Origin: Youxingia wuxianensis
Lineage (GTDB): Bacteria > Bacillota > Clostridia > Oscillospirales > Ruminococcaceae
Assembly: GCF_014385085.1 (NCBI RefSeq)
Contig: NZ_JACRTD010000010.1
Span: forward strand, 1-64,000
Direction: 5' to 3'
Length of the DNA stretch: 64,000 nucleotides
Shown in pieces: positions 19,699 through 28,452 of this stretch. The position numbers and the translations under genes are program-made. Position 1 is the first letter of the stretch. Every line of letters starts with the position of its first letter. A model generated the notes under the pieces. The model did not search any database. It was not told the DNA's origin and saw nothing but the letters and a program-made list of their open reading frames with translations.

Positions 19699-20400
19699 TT
19701 AGTCCTCTTTATTCCACTTATATCCAAATCCCCAAACGGTCAGCAGATATTTGGGGTTGGACGGTTCGTCCTCAATCTTCATGCGCAGCCGCCGAATATT
19801 GACATCCACAATCTTAATGTCCCCGAAATAATTGTCTCCCCACACCTTGTCTAAAATGTCCTGCCGTTCCAACGCGGTATTAGGATTTAAAAAGAAAAAC
19901 TCCATAATCTGATATTCTACCTGGGTAAGATCGATGGGAACGTCGTTTTTCGTCAGGGTACGGCTTTTCTGATTGAGCACAAATGGACCGGATTTTAATT
20001 CTGCCCCCGAGGAGGCTTTTTCCGCCGCCATAGTAACCCGGCGGTGGATTGCGTCCACTCGGGCGACCAGTTCAGAAGGGGAAAAAGGTTTGGTAACATA
20101 GTCGTCCGCCCCCAGCATCAGACCGCTGACCTTATCCATCTCCTGGCTTTTGGCTGAAAGCATGATAATGCCGATGGAACTGCTGCGCTTGCGAATCTCC
20201 TTACAAACAGCAAAACCATCCATCCCCGGCATCATAATATCCAGCAACGCTACATCAAAGTCCCCGTTATTTTTATCGAATACCTCCAGGGCGGTTTCCC
20301 CATCTGGGACATCTACCACATCATATCCTGCCCTTTTCAAATTGATTACGACGAAATCTCGGATAACGTCCTCATCCTCTACTACCAGAATACGTTTCAT
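19699..20400 (-). CDS. OmpR/PhoB-family response regulator
   Basis: A 233-residue two-domain regulator. The receiver domain has acidic residues E8/D9 region, the phospho-acceptor D54 in LLDIMMPG, and K104 in TKPF. The winged-helix DNA-binding domain covers about 135-233 and ends VWGFGYKW. RBS AAGGCGGT precedes the ATG. It is the middle gene of a lipoprotein-regulator-kinase operon and would be phosphorylated by the following kinase. Targets cannot be inferred, though the envelope context suggests cell-surface stress. Confidence 0.95.
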   Translation of the reverse strand: MKRILVVEDEDVIRDFVVINLKRAGYDVVDVPDGETALEVFDKNNGDFDVALLDIMMPGMDGFAVCKEIRKRSSSIGIIMLSAKSQEMDKVSGLMLGADDYVTKPFSPSELVARVDAIHRRVTMAAEKASSGAELKSGPFVLNQKSRTLTKNDVPIDLTQVEYQIMEFFFLNPNTALERQDILDKVWGDNYFGDIKIVDVNIRRLRMKIEDEPSNPKYLLTVWGFGYKWNKED

Positions 20401-20417
20401 TACACTACCGCCTTTCG

Positions 20418-21803
20418 TTATATAAGCTCAAACATAGATTTCAGCTCAACTGCGCTAATTTTTAAATCGCTGGTGACATTTTCCGGAATATAACCATAAT
20501 AGGTAAATAAACCCTTGACGTCCAGTTCAATATAATTTTCCAGGAATTTGTCCTGGTAATCATTTTGGGAGACCACCCGAATCCGGGCTAACTCCTCCGA
20601 AATATCGTTAAGACTATGTTTTAATTCGTTGTTATAACGGATAAATCGCCATTCTCCGTTCTCCACCTGATTGACGACGGTTACGTTGTCAATCCAGTTT
20701 TCCGGAAAACGGATCATATAACCTGCCGTGCGGTTAATTACCGCGGAAAATACACGAGCAAAGCTCTCGTCTTTCAAATGGGAATATTGGGTGAGGTATA
20801 ACTTGTCCGCCTCGGCGAGCTCTTCATCTTCATAGCCCGGAAGGGAGCGGCTGATGGGAATTTCAACCACGGAATCGTTGTTGATATCCGTACAGAACAC
20901 TTGTTCCGAGCGTATCGTCTGCTCATAGAGGGAAAGGGTTGGCTTGAGCTCCTCCGAGGGCTGCTCTTCCTCCAAATCCAGCTCCGCCATTTCCCAGCTG
21001 ATCAGAGGGATGAGGCCGTTGGAGGTGATAGTGAATACCTCTGTCGCATAAGAAGAACCAGAAATCAATTCGTCGATAAAAAGCGCTTTCTGCCCGGAAT
21101 CTGAGCGAAACCGGCCGGTAATCAGGTGAGAAAACTCCACGATTGCATCCGAAAGGGAGATCTCCGAAACCACATCCACCTCATAGCCGTTAAAGCTGAT
21201 CTGCAATAAGGAAGCAGAACGGGAATTACCGCTCTTATGGACGATAAATATATCATCTCGGCCGTCCCGGTCCAGATCATCCAGGATATATTCACTGTAA
21301 GTTTCCGAGTGCTGCAGAGTTAGGGTGTTATCCACCATAGAATAGACGCAGAGCTCTTTTTCCTCTTGATCCGGAGAACTCCAGCCGATAATCACATCGT
21401 CCGCAGGATTGTCTGTGATATTGGCAAAAGAGATAAACTCTACATCCTCGCTGGCCCCCGGCAGTTCGTACACCGCCACCCACTGACCTTCTTTCTGGTC
21501 CAAAAGGGAGACGCGGGTATAATCAGAGGATTCCACAGAATAAAAAGCGATGGCCTCCTGTTCATCGTCCCCGTCGATATCATGGAATACAAAAGAAGAA
21601 CGGTAATCGCCGGTTTTCGGATATTTCAGCCGGATCGTGCTGGAGATAACCGATTGCTTTAGCGCATTGTTGATCGCCGTCTGCTCCGCCGTCAATTTGG
21701 GCGGATCCATCAAATCCTCAGTGACTACGGAAAAACCGGTACAGGAAGATAAGGTGACAGCCGCCCACAAAGCTGCCGCTGCCAGAAGAAGTTTCCGAAA
21801 CAT
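20418..21803 (-). CDS. Predicted lipoprotein with FG-GAP/VCBS-like Asp repeats, in a two-component operon
   Basis: A 461-residue protein. The start is ATG 21803 behind AAAGGAGG. The signal peptide MFRKLLLAAAALWAAVTLSSC ends in a lipobox with Cys21, so it is anchored on the outer face of the membrane. The ectodomain contains repeated Asp-rich loops such as DIDGDDEQEAIAFY, DLDRDGRDDIFIVH and DINNDSVVEIPIS, resembling calcium-binding FG-GAP/VCBS blades and predicting a beta-propeller-like fold. It is the first gene after a strong promoter, 17 bases before the response regulator. A role as ligand or stress sensor for the adjoining kinase is inferred. I do not recognise a named family. Confidence 0.75.
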   Translation of the reverse strand: MFRKLLLAAAALWAAVTLSSCTGFSVVTEDLMDPPKLTAEQTAINNALKQSVISSTIRLKYPKTGDYRSSFVFHDIDGDDEQEAIAFYSVESSDYTRVSLLDQKEGQWVAVYELPGASEDVEFISFANITDNPADDVIIGWSSPDQEEKELCVYSMVDNTLTLQHSETYSEYILDDLDRDGRDDIFIVHKSGNSRSASLLQISFNGYEVDVVSEISLSDAIVEFSHLITGRFRSDSGQKALFIDELISGSSYATEVFTITSNGLIPLISWEMAELDLEEEQPSEELKPTLSLYEQTIRSEQVFCTDINNDSVVEIPISRSLPGYEDEELAEADKLYLTQYSHLKDESFARVFSAVINRTAGYMIRFPENWIDNVTVVNQVENGEWRFIRYNNELKHSLNDISEELARIRVVSQNDYQDKFLENYIELDVKGLFTYYGYIPENVTSDLKISAVELKSMFELI

Positions 21804-21871
21804 CAGCCCGTCCTCCTTTCCTGAAATTTTCCATAAAGGGACGGTCAAAATAAATAATTACAGGTATACTT

Positions 21872-21900
21872 ATAGTATAGCAAAAACCCCGTTCTGTCAA
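21872..21900 (-). promoter_or_regulatory. Strong promoter of the lipoprotein / two-component operon
   Basis: Minus strand TTGACA, 17 bases, TACTAT. The -10 region lies in an inverted repeat TATACT-TAT-AGTATA that could be an operator. Confidence 0.7.
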
Positions 21901-21927
21901 CGATTCCGATGATTGGCCAAAGTAAAA

Positions 21928-21958
21928 AAACCGGAGAAAGGCATTCTTTCTCCGGTTT
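21928..21958 (-). terminator. Terminator of the XRE regulator gene
   Basis: AAACCGGAGAAAG / CTTTCTCCGGTTT with a 5-base loop, followed on the minus strand by a T-run. Confidence 0.85.
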
Positions 21959-22015
21959 GCATATTTAACAATAACAATTGAATTTTCATGTTAAATCTGC
22001 TACAATATCCCTATG

Positions 22016-22729
22016 TCATTTTCCCCTTCCAACTTTTGCCGGAAAAGAGATACGAGATTCGGAATTTTGGATCAGATTGAGCAGGGAAGAAGCGAACAAA
22101 GGATATTCCTCTGATAACATTTCGGTGGTTACCGATAGTTTGTCTATGTTGACAATCGCGTCCAGATCATGCACTGGTTCCCCCATGGCGATAGAGGCGG
22201 CGTTTGCAGCACAGATTTGCATGGCCGCGTCAGAATACTGTTGGGAAACCCCCTCGGGAATCGTAAACATGGCGGACTGGTTCTTCGAGTTAGCGGAATA
22301 CACCAGACGGAACATCCGGTAAACCGCCAGCATCAGAAAGGAAGAAACCTCCCCTACCAGAGACTTGCAGCCGCTTTTAGCCAACAGGTCGTAAAGTATA
22401 TTTAACGAATTAGCGATCAATTTCTTATTAAGAACCGGCAGAACTCCCGACTTAAAGACATTTTCCTTTCCCATAGTATCCGGTTCTGGAATGTCCTCTA
22501 CTGTCAGTTTGGAGCCGGTACGATCGGGGGAGCGCCCCAGCATATAATCGCAGGAAACTCCATAGAAATCAGCGCAGCGAATTAAAAAATCCAGCCCGCA
22601 TTCACGGATTCCCTTTTCATAATGGGACAGCAAAGCCTGCGATATCCCCAGTTGAGATGCGGCGTGCTTTTGGCTGATGCCGCGTTCTTTGCGCAACAAA
22701 GTAAGGACTCGTGGAAAATCAGCATTCAT
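22016..22729 (-). CDS. XRE-family transcriptional regulator
   Basis: A 237-residue protein. The HTH of the Cro/C1 type is at about 6-62 (RKERGISQKHAASQLGISQALLSHYEKGIRECGLDFLIRCADFYGVSCDYMLGR). The C-terminal 170 residues are mostly helical with no recognised domain. RBS GAGGGG precedes the ATG. The promoter at 22816-22844 is strong, and a perfect Spo0A-box core lies about 30 bases upstream of its -35 element. It is single, ended by its own terminator, and divergent from the histidine phosphatase gene. A developmental or metabolic switch is possible. Target unknown. Confidence 0.85.
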   Translation of the reverse strand: MNADFPRVLTLLRKERGISQKHAASQLGISQALLSHYEKGIRECGLDFLIRCADFYGVSCDYMLGRSPDRTGSKLTVEDIPEPDTMGKENVFKSGVLPVLNKKLIANSLNILYDLLAKSGCKSLVGEVSSFLMLAVYRMFRLVYSANSKNQSAMFTIPEGVSQQYSDAAMQICAANAASIAMGEPVHDLDAIVNIDKLSVTTEMLSEEYPLFASSLLNLIQNSESRISFPAKVGRGK

Positions 22730-22815
22730 ATGTTAAAACCCCTCAAAAACCTTATTCTATCTTTATAAAGGATCCCCTGTTACCCGGGAATCCCAAGGTT
22801 CTTTACGTAGTGTAA

Positions 22816-22844
22816 ATTATATAATAATAAAAACGTTTTGTAAA
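22816..22844 (-). promoter_or_regulatory. Promoter of the XRE regulator
   Basis: Minus strand TTTACA, 17 bases, TATAAT. Confidence 0.6.
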
Positions 22845-22871
22845 GAGAGAAGTTGGAATATTGCAAATCTT

Positions 22872-22878
22872 TGTCGAA
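22872..22878 (-). promoter_or_regulatory. Spo0A box-like site
   Basis: TTTGTCGAATT on the plus strand contains the 0A-box core TGTCGAA. It lies between the divergent XRE and phosphatase genes, about 28 bases upstream of the XRE -35 element. Confidence 0.4.
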
Positions 22879-22980
22879 TTAATACACTCTGTAAATATAA
22901 GTTTGTTAAAATTTGCCTTTTATTTGCAACAAAATTTAGGCTTTTATCTACTTAATAAAATTAAAGGGATGTGAATTTAT

Positions 22981-23646
22981 ATGCGTACCTATCGGGTCCA
23001 CTTTATCCGTCACGGTCTGACGAAAGGTAACCTGGAAGGCCGGTATATCGGAAGCACTGATCTTCCCTTGTGCCAGCAGGGGGTAGAACAACTGGAGGAT
23101 TTGATCGCTTTGAAGGAGTATCCTTCTGTGGATAAAGTATACACCAGCCCTCTTGTACGCTGCCGGCAGACAGCGGATATTTTATTCCCTGACCGGGCGG
23201 TGGAAGTGGTGGACAACCTGCGGGAATATGACTTCGGAGAGTTTGAAAACCGAACGGTGGAAGAACTGGAAAAAGATCCCCGGTTTTGCCAGTGGGCGGC
23301 CGCGTCCATGCAGGCCAGCGCCCCGGGAGGGGAAAGCGGTATGGACCTTTTGAAGCGGTCGGTACAGGCGATGGCATATATTTTTGGGCAGATGATGGAA
23401 AATAACATCTACTCCGCTGCAGTAGTAACCCATGGAGGATTGATTATGACCCTGCTTGCCAATATGGGACTGCCCCAGAGGGAAATGATCTATTGGAACG
23501 CCCAGCCGGGCTGTGGTTATACCGCTCTTTTAACCGCTCAGATGTGGATGCGGGATCAAAAGTTTGAAGTGTACGGAACGATACCGGTGGGCGGCGACAA
23601 TTATGACGTGGACTTTTCTTATGAAATGCCGCAGGAGGAACAATGA
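22981..23646 (+). CDS. Histidine phosphatase family protein (phosphoglycerate-mutase-like)
   Basis: A 221-residue member of the RHG branch-1 histidine phosphatases. The catalytic motif is IRHG with His11, the acidic residue lies in LREYDFGEFENRT (about 81-93), and the second catalytic His is in VVTHGGLI (about 150). Such proteins include CobC (alpha-ribazole phosphatase) and broad sugar-phosphate phosphatases; the sequence alone does not settle the substrate, and no cobalamin genes are adjacent. RBS AAAGGGATG precedes the ATG. It lies 68 bases before leuB and could be cotranscribed with it. Confidence 0.88.
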   Translation: MRTYRVHFIRHGLTKGNLEGRYIGSTDLPLCQQGVEQLEDLIALKEYPSVDKVYTSPLVRCRQTADILFPDRAVEVVDNLREYDFGEFENRTVEELEKDPRFCQWAAASMQASAPGGESGMDLLKRSVQAMAYIFGQMMENNIYSAAVVTHGGLIMTLLANMGLPQREMIYWNAQPGCGYTALLTAQMWMRDQKFEVYGTIPVGGDNYDVDFSYEMPQEEQ

Positions 23647-23714
23647 CATCCTATTTGAAAAGTGCTATAATCAACGGGAAATATATTTATAATTGAAGTT
23701 AGGGTGATGAAAGA

Positions 23715-24794
23715 ATGGAAAGAATGAAGATATGTGTGCTTAAAGGGGACGGAATCGGTCCGGAAATTGTCGATCAGGCGTTAAAGGTGCTCAAAGCCGT
23801 CTGCGATGCGAGCGGGATAAAATTGGAACTGGATTTTGCCCTGTTGGGCGGAATTGCCATAGATCAAACAGGGGAGCCTCTGCCCCAGCAGACCATCGAC
23901 AAGTGCAAAGCGTCCGACGCGGTGCTGTTAGGAGCTGTAGGCGGAGAAAAGTGGGATCATCTGCCCGCCCGGCCGGAAAAGGGGCTTCTGGGCATTCGAA
24001 GCGCACTGGGGCTGTACGCAAACCTGCGGCCGGCGAAAATATTTCCAGCCCTCAAGACAGCCTCTCCTTTAAAGGACAGCGTTATCGGAGAAGGGGTGGA
24101 CATCTTAGTGGTCCGGGAGCTGACCGGCGGGATTTATTTCGGGGAGCATAACCGAAAGACTGAAAATGGGATGGAAATCGGTTATGACGTGATGCAGTAC
24201 AGCACGGCGGAAGTGGAAAGGATCGCTAAGACTGCTTTTGAACTGGCTAGAAAGCGAAATCATAAAGTGACCTCGGTAGATAAGGCAAACGTCCTGGAAG
24301 TCTCCCGTTTGTGGCGGGAGACGGTAATTCGTGTCCATGAAGAATACAGGGACGTGGAGTTAAACCATATGTATGTGGACAATGCCTCCATGCAGCTAGT
24401 AAGAAATCCGGCCCAGTTTGATGTAATTGTCACCGGCAACATGTTTGGGGATATCCTTTCAGACGAAGCATCCATGATCAGCGGTTCCATCGGTATGTTG
24501 GCCTCCGCCAGTCTGGGCGTTGGTTCTCTGGGGCTATACGAACCGATCCATGGAAGCGCTCCGGATATCGCCGGCAAGGGAATTGCCAATCCCTTGGCCA
24601 CCGTTCTTTCTGTAGCGATGATGCTGCGGTATACTTTCAGCCTGGAAAAAGAAGCGGACGCAATCGAAAAGGCTGTTGAGCTGAGCTTAAATCATGCCCG
24701 CACCCCGGATATTAAATCAGAGGATTTGCCAGTGTACTGTACCGAACAGATGGGGGATTTTCTTGCCAAGACGGTAAGAGAACTGCTGGCCTAA
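23715..24794 (+). CDS. leuB: 3-isopropylmalate dehydrogenase
   Basis: A 359-residue beta-decarboxylating dehydrogenase that converts 3-isopropylmalate to 2-oxoisocaproate in leucine synthesis. Family hallmarks are GDGIGPEIV at the N-terminus, the substrate arginines in the [21 protein letters not shown] and [13 protein letters not shown] region, K and D residues in [16 protein letters not shown], and [23 protein letters not shown] with metal-binding aspartates. The length is standard. leuA, leuC and leuD are not in the window, so either the pathway genes are split or the enzyme is a related homologue such as a malate or isocitrate type. An alternative ATG lies three codons in. Confidence 0.92.
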   Translation: MERMKICVLKGDGIGPEIVDQALKVLKAVCDASGIKLELDFALLGGIAIDQTGEPLPQQTIDKCKASDAVLLGAVGGEKWDHLPARPEKGLLGIRSALGLYANLRPAKIFPALKTASPLKDSVIGEGVDILVVRELTGGIYFGEHNRKTENGMEIGYDVMQYSTAEVERIAKTAFELARKRNHKVTSVDKANVLEVSRLWRETVIRVHEEYRDVELNHMYVDNASMQLVRNPAQFDVIVTGNMFGDILSDEASMISGSIGMLASASLGVGSLGLYEPIHGSAPDIAGKGIANPLATVLSVAMMLRYTFSLEKEADAIEKAVELSLNHARTPDIKSEDLPVYCTEQMGDFLAKTVRELLA

Positions 24795-24845
24795 TGCGAA
24801 AAAGAACAAGCATAGAAAATAATGGTTTGAAGGAGGTAAAAAAAT

Positions 24846-25793
24846 ATGGGACTTTCTAAAACATTAAAAATGAATGCCAAACGCGCTTTGGCAGGAAATT
24901 GGGGAAAAGCGATCGGCATTATGCTGCTTGCTATGCTTCCTGGGATACTGCTCAATATTTTTGAGTTTGCCTTGCGGGCGGTATTGGGAATCTCAGAATA
25001 CATGGATTATAACAATACTCCGAATATTCATATAGACGATATGGCCAGCGTGTATTCGGTTTCTTTGTTGGTCTCTTTTCTGATTCTGGCGCTTACCTTT
25101 GTGATCATCATTCCCTTATCACAAGGGGAGCTGCGCTGGTATTACCGGCGCACCGGTGGGGAAAACGACGGAGTTTCCAGCATATTCTATTACTTTGAAA
25201 CTTTCAAACAGTACGGAAAAGCGTTTTGGCTCAATCTCTCCATCAGCCTGCGGGTGTTTGGATGGACCTTGCTTTTATGTCTGCCGCTGATTGTACTGGT
25301 AGGCTTTATGGGGATGTACAGCGCTCGTTACGACGGGGAGCTGCCTGCTCCAGTGGCTGGACTGGGGATAATCCTTTTGATTGTGTGGGGCATTGCCGTA
25401 GTTATTTTTTCTGTCGCTATCAGTCTGCGGTATTTTCTGGCGCCTTATATTCTGGCGGAAAATCCTCAGATGAAATCCCGCGAGGCGGTCAAACAGTCGG
25501 TTAAATATATGAAAGGCCACAAAGGGGATGTGTTTGTTTTTGGGCTCTCCTTTATCGGTTGGATACTGCTTTGTGTCTTTTTCATTCCGATGTTTTATGT
25601 AATCCCTTATATGAATGCTTCTCACGCCATGTACGCCAGGTACCTAATTCAGTTGGGCAATAATGCGTTTGGCGGAGGGGAAAGCACACGGGAATATAAG
25701 GTGGAGATCGACCGGTATATGGAAGATCAGGGAGGCTGGAAAACCCCTGCCCCTTCCCAGCAGCCACCGGAGCAGCAAGGACCGGAGCTATAA
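24846..25793 (+). CDS. DUF975 family integral membrane protein
   Basis: A 315-residue protein with about five or six hydrophobic segments (about 20-45, 72-97, 125-150, 168-198, 235-265). The DUF975 pattern, with a short basic N-terminus LKMNAKRALAGNWGKAI, the mid-protein PLSQGELRWYYRRTGGE and the sequence APYILAENPQMKSREAVKQSVKYMKGHKGDVF, is typical of this Firmicutes family. The C-terminus is Pro/Gln-rich. Function unknown. RBS GGAGG precedes the ATG. The stop codon lies in the arm of the long terminator hairpin. Confidence 0.85.
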   Translation: MGLSKTLKMNAKRALAGNWGKAIGIMLLAMLPGILLNIFEFALRAVLGISEYMDYNNTPNIHIDDMASVYSVSLLVSFLILALTFVIIIPLSQGELRWYYRRTGGENDGVSSIFYYFETFKQYGKAFWLNLSISLRVFGWTLLLCLPLIVLVGFMGMYSARYDGELPAPVAGLGIILLIVWGIAVVIFSVAISLRYFLAPYILAENPQMKSREAVKQSVKYMKGHKGDVFVFGLSFIGWILLCVFFIPMFYVIPYMNASHAMYARYLIQLGNNAFGGGESTREYKVEIDRYMEDQGGWKTPAPSQQPPEQQGPEL

Positions 25794-25847
25794 AAGGACA
25801 AATAAAAAAGACGCAGTTTCCGCGTCTTTTTTATTTGTCCTTTTATA
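25789..25847. terminator. Very long bidirectional terminator hairpin
   Basis: A 26-bp perfect stem, TATAAAAGGACAAATAAAAA... against its complement, with a 7-base loop; 59 bases in all. The core AAAAAAGACGC / GCGTCTTTTTT works as a terminator in both directions. Confidence 0.85.
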
Positions 25848-25872
25848 CCATCAAACCTGCAGATAATAAAAA

Positions 25873-26121
25873 TTATTTGACTTGCGGCATCAACTGCTGG
25901 ATACATTCCCTACAGATATTTTTGCCTTTAAAATTAACCACATTCGTAGCGCTATTACAAAAAATACAAGCAGGCTCATACTTTTTAAGAATGACTTGAT
26001 TGCCATCCACATAGATTTCTAATGAGTCCTTTTCTCCAATATCCAAGGTGCGCCTTAACTCAATAGGCAGTACAATTCTCCCTAATTCGTCGACCTTCCG
26101 TACAATACCGGTCGATTTCAT
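25873..26121 (-). CDS. abrB: AbrB/SpoVT-family transition-state regulator
   Basis: An 82-residue DNA-binding protein. The N-terminal swapped-hairpin domain, KSTGIVRKVDELGRIVLPIELRRTLDIGEKDSLEIYVDG, is nearly that of AbrB/Abh and binds DNA as a dimer or tetramer. The C-terminal part has two CxxC pairs (CIFC, CREC), as in clostridial AbrB proteins, and could hold zinc. In Bacillus and Clostridium AbrB represses post-exponential genes until Spo0A turns it off. RBS GGGGGG precedes the ATG. Its neighbours spmA and spmB are sporulation genes. Confidence 0.92.
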   Translation of the reverse strand: MKSTGIVRKVDELGRIVLPIELRRTLDIGEKDSLEIYVDGNQVILKKYEPACIFCNSATNVVNFKGKNICRECIQQLMPQVK

Positions 26122-26283
26122 TTTTCTCCCCCCTTCAAAAAATTAACATTATATAACAATATATCCCAAATTAAAAAGAAAGTAAACACTTTGGAATAAA
26201 TTGTAAATGTATTTATGTAATATTCATAAATTAATTAAAAAATACTGTTCAATATATATAAATAAAAGAGGTGTTTTATTTTG

Positions 26284-26868
26284 ATGAATTTGTTATTTGC
26301 CTTAATTATTTTGTTTTCCTTATTGTTTGCTATAATTAACGGAAGGATGCCGCAGTTATCCGAGGCGGCGATGTCGGAAAGCGCAAACGCGGTTAGTCTG
26401 GTTCTCTCCCTTATGGGGATGATGTGCCTTTGGAGCGGGCTGATGAAGGTTGCCCAGCAGTCCCGGCTGACAGAAAAACTCAGCCTTCTGCTCTCGCCTA
26501 TTACCAAGCGCTTATTTAAAGATTTAAATCCCAAAGGAAAGGCCATGGAAGCAATCTCTATGAATATTGTGGCCAATTTATTGGGACTGGGAAACGCTGC
26601 TACTCCTTTGGGAATTAAAGCTATGTGTGAAATGTCCAAGGAAACCAAGGCGGGTTCTGCCGCGAGCAACAGTATGGTAATGTTTGTGGTGCTTAACACC
26701 GCCGCTATTCAGCTGATCCCTACTACCACTGCTATGCTGCGTATGAATGAGGGGAGTACCGCGCCCTTAGATATTCTGCCGGCTGTATGGATCTGCTCTA
26801 TTGCTTCCGTGACTGTAGGACTGATAATGGCTAGGTTCCTTTCCCGATTTTGGAGGGATAGACTATGA
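26284..26868 (+). CDS. spmA: Spore maturation protein A
   Basis: A 194-residue membrane protein of the nucleoside-recognition/Gate family. It has four to five hydrophobic segments and the conserved NLLGLGNAATPLGIKAMCEM and SMVMFVVLNTAAIQLIPTT. In Bacillus, SpmA and SpmB are needed for full spore core dehydration. ATG 26284 is preferred over the TTG just before it; RBS AGAGGTG lies ten bases upstream. It overlaps spmB by four bases (ATGA), showing translational coupling. Confidence 0.95.
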   Translation: MNLLFALIILFSLLFAIINGRMPQLSEAAMSESANAVSLVLSLMGMMCLWSGLMKVAQQSRLTEKLSLLLSPITKRLFKDLNPKGKAMEAISMNIVANLLGLGNAATPLGIKAMCEMSKETKAGSAASNSMVMFVVLNTAAIQLIPTTTAMLRMNEGSTAPLDILPAVWICSIASVTVGLIMARFLSRFWRDRL

Positions 26869-27389
26869 TGAACATTGGAACATATGCGGTCCCGGTGATT
26901 GTATGCTTTATTTTGGTATATGGGTACCTTCATGGAGTACGGGTGTTTGACGTGTTTTTGGAGGGTGCGAAAGAAGGAATCCAAGTTTCTATGAGCATTT
27001 TGCCCGCCCTGATCGCTCTTGTGACGGCGGTAGGAATGTTTAAAGCCTCAGGTGGGCTGGATGTGCTCTCTTATGCGTTGGCGCCGGTGGCCAACCTGCT
27101 GGGAATACCTCAGGAGGTTATTCCGCTGGTGCTCTTGCGCCCCATATCCGGCAGCGGAGCAATGGTGATCTTTACAGATATTATTAAAACTTATGGTTCC
27201 GACAGTTTCATAGGGCGGGTGGCCAGCGTGATGCAAGGTTCCACAGAAACCACATTTTATACGGTAGCCTTATATTACGGGGCGGCAAAGATTAAAAATA
27301 CCCGCCATACCATCCCGGCCGCCTTGTGCGGAGATCTGACAGGATTTGTGATGTCCGCGCTGCTGGTGAGGCTGATGTTTTTAAATTAA
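26865..27389 (+). CDS. spmB: Spore maturation protein B
   Basis: A 174-residue membrane protein, partner of SpmA, also of the Gate family. Four or five hydrophobic segments and the signature RPISGSGAMVIFTDIIKTYGSDSFIGRVASVMQGSTETTFYTVALYYG are present. It starts four bases inside spmA and ends at a terminator, so spmAB is a two-gene operon. dacB, its usual upstream neighbour in Bacillus, is absent. Confidence 0.95.
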   Translation: MMNIGTYAVPVIVCFILVYGYLHGVRVFDVFLEGAKEGIQVSMSILPALIALVTAVGMFKASGGLDVLSYALAPVANLLGIPQEVIPLVLLRPISGSGAMVIFTDIIKTYGSDSFIGRVASVMQGSTETTFYTVALYYGAAKIKNTRHTIPAALCGDLTGFVMSALLVRLMFLN

Positions 27390-27398
27390 CTACATATA

Positions 27399-27430
27399 AA
27401 AAAAGGGAGCTGATCAGCTCCCTTTTTTTA
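27399..27430. terminator. Bidirectional terminator of spmB and trpS
   Basis: AAAAAAAGGGAGCTGA / TCAGCTCCCTTTTTTT, a perfect 16-bp palindrome. The trpS stop codon touches its edge. Confidence 0.9.
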
Positions 27431-28438
27431 TTTTGCTAAAAATCCAACCTTCTTATACACTTTATCCAACGTACGCTGGGAAAGAGCCTGCGCCTTCTCA
27501 GCGCCTTTGCGGTAACAATCCTCCAAATAGGCTTTTTCCTTCATATAAGCGTCAAACCTCTCCCGAACCGGACGCAGGGTTTCGGCCACAGCCTCTCCTA
27601 CCGCCAATTTAAATTCGCCGTAACCTTTTCCGGCAAATTCGTCCTCAATAACCTGGAAGGTCTTTCCGGTGACGGCGCTGTAAATAGACATAAGGTTATT
27701 GATCCCATCTTTTCCTTCCCGATAAGCAACCTGTGTTTCTGAATCTGTAACAGCGCTTTTAAATTTCTTAATGATTGTTTCCGGCTTATCCAAAATGGCT
27801 ACAAACGCTTTGGGGTTGTCGTCCGATTTGGACATTTTTTTGGTGGGATCCTGAAGAGACATTACCTTTGCCGCCAGTTTGGGGATATATCCGTCCGGCA
27901 GGGTAAACACATTCCCATACAGCCCATTAAACCGCTGGGCAATATCCCTGGCCAGCTCCAGATGCTGTTTCTGATCGATCCCCACAGGCACCAGATCCGC
28001 CTGGTACAACAGGATATCTGCCGCCATCAGCACCGGATAAGTAAACAGCCCGGCATTTACATTGTCCGCGTGGCGGGCGCTTTTATCCTTGAACTGGGTC
28101 ATACGGCTCAGTTCCCCAAACTGGGTATAGCAGCTAAGAACCCATGAAAGCTCCGCATGGGCCTGCACATGGCTCTGGATAAAAGCGATAGACTTTTCCG
28201 GATCAATTCCGCAGGCCAGCAACAGGGCGTAAGCGGCCAGCGTATTCTCCCGCAGCGCTTTCGCATCCTGACGGATTGTAATAGCATGCAAGTTTACAAT
28301 AGAATAGCAGCAGTGATACTCCTCCTGCAAGGCTACCCAATTTTTTACAGCCCCCAAATAGTTTCCCAAGGTCATAACCCCAGTGGGCTGAATACCGGAG
28401 AAAATAATCTTTTTACGTGCAGTTTGCTGGTTTTCCAT
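27428..28438 (-). CDS. trpS: Tryptophanyl-tRNA synthetase
   Basis: A 336-residue class I synthetase charging tRNA-Trp. The HIGH-like motif is in PTGVMTLGNYLGA (about 20-32) and KMSKS is in KKMSKSDDN (about 197). The start is ATG 28438, seven bases after GGGAGG; an ATG at 28453 overlaps the stop of the upstream aminotransferase and lies over the RBS. It is cotranscribed with that aminotransferase. No T-box leader is present. Confidence 0.96.
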   Translation of the reverse strand: MENQQTARKKIIFSGIQPTGVMTLGNYLGAVKNWVALQEEYHCCYSIVNLHAITIRQDAKALRENTLAAYALLLACGIDPEKSIAFIQSHVQAHAELSWVLSCYTQFGELSRMTQFKDKSARHADNVNAGLFTYPVLMAADILLYQADLVPVGIDQKQHLELARDIAQRFNGLYGNVFTLPDGYIPKLAAKVMSLQDPTKKMSKSDDNPKAFVAILDKPETIIKKFKSAVTDSETQVAYREGKDGINNLMSIYSAVTGKTFQVIEDEFAGKGYGEFKLAVGEAVAETLRPVRERFDAYMKEKAYLEDCYRKGAEKAQALSQRTLDKVYKKVGFLAK

Positions 28439-28452
28439 AATAGAACCTCCCA

